Shown piece after piece: positions 60,877 to 64,000 of a stretch of DNA of 64,000 nucleotides; within the stretch, counting starts at the first letter, position 1, and the number at the start of each line of letters is the position of its first letter. The notes beneath the pieces were generated by a model. It was given only the letters and a program-made list of their open reading frames with translations, was not told where the DNA came from and ran no database searches. The translations under genes were made by a program, and so were the position numbers. The DNA is from an uncultured Thiohalocapsa sp. Lineage in GTDB: Bacteria; Pseudomonadota; Gammaproteobacteria; Chromatiales; Chromatiaceae. The stretch covers positions 1 to 64,000 of the forward strand of contig NZ_CAJXYK010000030.1 of NCBI RefSeq assembly GCF_913063425.1, written 5' to 3'.

Positions 60877-62115
60877 TCAGCTGAAGCGCTGCAGGAAGAA
60901 CGGGATGATGAGGGCATTGGCGATGTCGATGAAGAACGCCGACACCAGCGGCACGATGATAAAAGCGCGGTGTGAGGCGCCGTACCTGTGCGTGACGGCG
61001 GCCATATTGGCCATGGCCGTCGGTGTCGACCCCAGGGTGACGCCGCCGAACCCGGCGGCCACCACCGCGGCGTCGTAGTTGCGCCCGAGCAGCGGAAAAA
61101 GCACGAACAGGGTCACCAGCACCGCGAGCAGGAATTGCGCGGCGAGGATGGTGAAGATGGGCGCCGCCAGATCGATCAGCGTCCAGAGCTGCATGCTCAT
61201 CAGAGACATGGCCAGGAAGGTGCCCAGCGCGATGTCGGCGATCAGCGCAATGGCCGGGGTGCGGGTCTGCCAATTCACACCGAGCGCCCGGTAAAGCCTG
61301 CGCGGCACCAGGTTGGACAGCAGAATGCCGGCAAATAGACAGGTGACGAAGAGCGGCAGCATGAAACCCGTCTCGGCGAGGAGCTCGTTGAGGGCCGCGC
61401 CGAAGATAATGGCGATATGGATCGCCAGCACGGCGCCAAGAAAGTCCATGTGGCCGATGCCGGCGCTCTGCTGCGTCTCGGTCAGCCCGACCTCCTGGAT
61501 CTCTTCCTGCGCCTGCGGCTGGGACGGGGTCAGCCGGTGGCGGGTGATGAGGAAGCGGGCAATGGGCCCGCCCATGAGGCTCGCCAGGATCAGGCCAAAG
61601 GTGGCGCTGGCGACGCCGATCTCCATGGCATTGGCAATGCCGTACTGCTCGGCGATGCTGGGCGCCCAGGCGATGGTGGTGCCATGCCCCCCGATGAGGG
61701 ACATCGTGCCGCCCACAACGCCCACCGCCGCGGGCAGACCGAACAATGCCGCCACCGAGATGCCGGTGAGGTTCTGCGCAAACATGAAGCCAATGGTGAG
61801 CACGAGCAGCACCACGAAGGGCCGGCCGCCGGCGAGCAGGTCAGCCGCCCGCGCGTTGATGCCGATGGTGGTGAAGAAATACACCAGCAGCACGTCACGC
61901 GCCCGCAGCTCGAACTCCACCAGGGTGCCGGATGCCGCGTAGAGCAGGGCGAAGAGCACCGAGAACAAGAGTCCGCCGGTGACGGGCTCCGGAATGCTCA
62001 GCTCCCGCAGCAGGCGCACGCGCTCATTGAGGCGCTTGCCGACGAAGAGCACAAGAATACCGATGGTGACGGCAAGGAAGGACTCGACGCGCAGTAGGCC
62101 GTCCTGTAACTCCAT
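60877..62115 (-). CDS. gltS: Sodium/glutamate symporter GltS
   Basis: This 412-residue inner-membrane sodium-coupled glutamate importer has about 10-12 helices. Family signatures are LLRELSIPEPVTGGLLFSVLFALL, the first pore loop VGGTMSLIGGHGTTIAWAP and the second GGVTLGSTPTAMANMAAVTHRYG, which form the two inverted repeats of the fold. The ATG at 62115 is preferred because residues after it match the family start; an ATG at 62124 is possible. It is a single gene. Confidence 0.93.
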   Translation of the reverse strand: MELQDGLLRVESFLAVTIGILVLFVGKRLNERVRLLRELSIPEPVTGGLLFSVLFALLYAASGTLVEFELRARDVLLVYFFTTIGINARAADLLAGGRPFVVLLVLTIGFMFAQNLTGISVAALFGLPAAVGVVGGTMSLIGGHGTTIAWAPSIAEQYGIANAMEIGVASATFGLILASLMGGPIARFLITRHRLTPSQPQAQEEIQEVGLTETQQSAGIGHMDFLGAVLAIHIAIIFGAALNELLAETGFMLPLFVTCLFAGILLSNLVPRRLYRALGVNWQTRTPAIALIADIALGTFLAMSLMSMQLWTLIDLAAPIFTILAAQFLLAVLVTLFVLFPLLGRNYDAAVVAAGFGGVTLGSTPTAMANMAAVTHRYGASHRAFIIVPLVSAFFIDIANALIIPFFLQRFS

Positions 62116-62323
62116 GGGACTCATACTCCGGCGATTGCTGCTGCGGTGGCTTGCGGCATTGCGCTTGGGGTGGGGTCTGCCGCGAGCGGTTGTGTCCGGT
62201 TGCCGCGGGCACGGTAGCATTGGTCACGGCAACGTTGGCATGATACCGGGAATTACGGGCCGCGCAACGACGGCGCATGATGCGCCCGGCTTGCGCCGGA
62301 CATTCACTCAGAGGATAACCACC

Positions 62324-62767
62324 ATGACCTACTGTGTGGGGCTGCTGTTGGATCAGGGGTTGGTGATGGCCTGCGACTCGCGCACCAACGCGGGGGTCGA
62401 TCACATCTCGTCATACAGCAAAATGCACCTGTTTCAGCCATCGCCGGACCGATACTTCGAGAGCAAATTCGGCAAGTCCTCGCTGGACCGCTTTGCCCGC
62501 TGCGGCCTGTCATTGGAAGAGGGCGCGCGTCTGTGTCTGGTGTCGCTTGAGAGCACCGCGCGGGCCAATCTCACCGTCGCGCCGCCCTATGAGGTTGTGC
62601 TCTGTCCGCGGGATTGGATGGGCCCGAGCCACCGGCTGCGGCTGGATGTCGATGATCCGGATCTGGTGGCGCTGAGCCAAAGCTGGGACGAAGGACAGCG
62701 CCGGGCGTTTGCGATGTTGCCGTCGTTTTCCTGGGAGGTGCCGGCCGACGGCAACCAGGTGGTCTGA
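62324..62767 (+). pseudogene. Proteasome-type protease (Anbu-like), internally deleted
   Basis: The start (MTYCVGLLLDQGLVMACDSRTNAGVDHISSYSKMHLF) is that of Anbu-type bacterial proteasome homologues, whose second residue Thr is the nucleophile after Met removal, with Asp and Lys in DSRTNAG and SYSKMH. The end (SKFGKSSLDR, CGLSLEEGARLCLVSLESTARANL) is the family's C-terminal part. The join PDRYFESKFGK at about 62451-62462 skips about 90 residues of the usual 240. The frame is intact (147 residues), but the core fold is broken. No ATP-grasp, alpha-E or transglutaminase partners lie nearby. Confidence 0.75.
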
Positions 62768-62856
62768 TCAGAACGCGCCGGCTGGCCCATACCGCGGGAC
62801 AACAGCCGGGTTTCGGGCCGCGAGTGCGCTGTGGCGGTGTCGCAAGATCAACCCGA

Positions 62857-63393
62857 TCAGAGCGGATTCACCGCGGTCGCGTCAAACTCCCCGCCCGACA
62901 TCTCTCCGGAAACCCGCACCCGCTGGCCGGCGCTGACCCGGCTGCGGGTGTTGTCGCCAAAGATGTCCCAGCTGTCCACGTTGACGGTGCGCTGCCCGGT
63001 ATTGAGCCGAAAGCCATCCTCCCACACCCGCTCGATGGTTCCGGTGAGGGTCTCCCGCCCCGCCTCGGCCTGCGGGCCGCTGCCGGCCGATGCGCCGCGT
63101 TGGGAGGCTGAGCCTTCACCCGCGATGGTGATGGAGCTGGCATCGAATTCGCCCCCTGACATCTCGCCGGACACATTGACACGTTGCCCGACCCGCACCT
63201 GGCTGCGGGTGTTGTCCCCGAAGACGTCCCAGGAATCCACCGTCACCGAGCGCTGCCCGGTGTTGAGCCGAAAGCCGTCCTCCCAGACCCGCTCGACCTC
63301 GCCACTCAGTGTGGTCCGGCCACTGCCCTGGGTCGCGTTACAGGCGGACACCAGGATGGCCGCCAACAGGTAATACAGATTGCGTTTTCTCAT
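62857..63393 (-). CDS. Lipoprotein with two tandem OB-like repeats
   Basis: This 178-residue lipoprotein (lipobox LVSAC) has an almost exact internal duplication: TLSGEVERVWEDGFRLNTGQR then DSWDVFGDNTR and VRVSGEMSGGEFDA, repeated about 85 residues later (TLTGTIERVWEDGFRLNTGQR, DSWDIFGDNTR, VRVSGEMSGGEFDA), separated by a Gly/Ser-rich linker. Each unit is a small beta barrel of the DUF5666/OB type. The near-identity of the repeats points to a recent duplication. Localised at the membrane, it has no known function. Confidence 0.75.
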   Translation of the reverse strand: MRKRNLYYLLAAILVSACNATQGSGRTTLSGEVERVWEDGFRLNTGQRSVTVDSWDVFGDNTRSQVRVGQRVNVSGEMSGGEFDASSITIAGEGSASQRGASAGSGPQAEAGRETLTGTIERVWEDGFRLNTGQRTVNVDSWDIFGDNTRSRVSAGQRVRVSGEMSGGEFDATAVNPL

Positions 63394-63412
63394 CAGTCAA
63401 GCCCTCGGGGAT

Positions 63413-63484
63413 TCACCAATAGGTCTTCAGCAGATAGATCCAGAGCGCGATCAGGATCAGGGACACGACGGGCTGCGGCCGCAT
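63413..63484 (-). CDS. Small single-helix membrane peptide (23 residues)
   Basis: A 24-codon ORF starts at ATG (63484), 11 bases after the stop of the upstream GntP permease gene, and reads MRPQPVVSLILIALWIYLLK then TYW. It is a single hydrophobic helix with a basic end, as in small membrane proteins that accompany transporters. A GTG one codon earlier is an alternative start. The ribosome-binding site is weak, so it is a candidate only. Confidence 0.45.
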   Translation of the reverse strand: MRPQPVVSLILIALWIYLLKTYW

Positions 63485-63495
63485 CACCCGACGGC

Positions 63496-64000
63496 TCAGA
63501 ATGACCCGAAGAGGGGGCCGAGCACAATGACCGCGGCGAGGGCCAGCAGCGCCCCGACGACGGACACCATGACAATGTCGCGATAGCTCTCGCGGTGAGT
63601 GGTGCCGCAGACCGCGAGCAGGGTCACCACGGCGCCGTTGTGGGGGAGCATGTCCAGGGTCCCGGCGCCGATCACCGAGACGCGGTGCATCAGGGCCGGA
63701 TCGAGCCCGAGATCCGCGGCCAGCGCCATGTAGGTCTCGCCCAGGGCCTCCAGTGCGATGGTGAGGCCGCCGGAGGCCGAGCCGGTGAGCGCCGCCAGCA
63801 CATTGGTGGACACCGCCAGCGACACCAGCGGGCCGCCCTGGATGCCGAGCACCCAGTCGCGCACCAGCTCGAAGGCGGGCAGGGCGGCCACCACGGTGCC
63901 GAAGCCCACCAGGCTCGCGACGCTGACGATGGGGAGCACGGAGGCGTTGACGCCGGCATCGACGCTGGCGCGCAGGTCGGTGAGCCGCCGCCGGTTCAGC
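63496..64000 (-). CDS. GntP-family permease, C-terminal part (5' end outside window)
   Basis: This is the last 167 residues of a gluconate/GntP-type symporter: LPIVSVASLVGFGTVVAALPAFELVRDWVLG, a GSASGGLTIALEALGETYMALA segment and HRVSVIGAGTLDMLPHNGAVVTLLAVCG, with alternating hydrophobic helices and loops. Members import gluconate or related sugar acids with protons. The reading frame runs off the window. A small membrane ORF follows it. Confidence 0.88.
   Translation of the reverse strand, partial: LNRRRLTDLRASVDAGVNASVLPIVSVASLVGFGTVVAALPAFELVRDWVLGIQGGPLVSLAVSTNVLAALTGSASGGLTIALEALGETYMALAADLGLDPALMHRVSVIGAGTLDMLPHNGAVVTLLAVCGTTHRESYRDIVMVSVVGALLALAAVIVLGPLFGSF

Noticed and set aside
1-64000. 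CRISPR array, tRNA or rRNA genes
   Set aside because: No regularly spaced repeats, cloverleaf-like segments or rRNA-like stretches were noticed on reading.

Overview
The window is GC-rich and gene-dense. It looks like chromosome from a sulfur-oxidising gammaproteobacterium, possibly of the Chromatiales/Ectothiorhodospiraceae type. The case rests on a sulfur oxygenase reductase, a periplasmic DsrE-like protein, a Tat-exported Cys-rich small protein resembling high-potential iron-sulfur proteins, GltS and GntP permeases, an HAE1-type RND pump and an H-NS protein. No rRNA, tRNA, CRISPR array, integrase or intact insertion sequence was seen. The taxonomic placement is an inference.

Layout. 1-2721 is the end of a four-gene cassette: HupE/UreJ type 2, a secreted CQxCIPLP protein, HupE/UreJ type 1, and a small membrane protein. 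A diverged second copy lies at 19352-22726. 2937-5499 holds a cyclopropane-synthase-like methyltransferase and a FAD-linked oxidase split by a 2-nt shift; this pair resembles methyl-branched fatty-acid loci. 5837-6781 is the sulfur oxygenase reductase, followed by H-NS and an M48 protease pseudogene. An AraC regulator (8670-9698) diverges from two DUF3604 genes, a broken phospholipase D and a SYLF protein. 15974-24627 is a sulfatase, YbaY/META and PpiC operon that runs into cassette copy 2 and two outer-membrane proteins. A similar upstream element precedes the DUF3604 and sulfatase operons, so the AraC protein may control both.

24902-27897 holds secreted and membrane proteins of unknown role. 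28360-36075 (minus) is a V-type ATPase operon in the order B-D-I-K-E-DUF2764-A. 36891-44987 carries the Cys-rich small protein, a DsrE-like protein, a truncated AI-2E transporter with an AraC remnant, a GluR0-like ligand-gated potassium channel and an RND efflux pair. 45250-49041 has decayed fragments, an alpha/beta hydrolase and a lipoprotein.

The most interesting region is 49299-58091. A caspase-HSP90-like ATPase gene continues in frame, past one amber codon, into a tandem helical-repeat region. It converges on a three-gene minus-strand operon encoding an alpha/beta hydrolase, a second caspase-like protease and a large unknown protein. This is a candidate regulated-protease conflict (defence or cell-death) locus. 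A PAS/response-regulator pair lies just beyond it. The right end has repeat elements, a truncated OB-like gene, GltS, an internally deleted proteasome-like protease, a duplicated-OB lipoprotein and a GntP permease running off the window.

Gene decay is a theme. Three genes (M48, phospholipase D, Anbu) have lost their catalytic middle by internal deletion, and several others carry single frameshifts or stops. Comparison with a related strain or with reads would tell real decay from assembly error.
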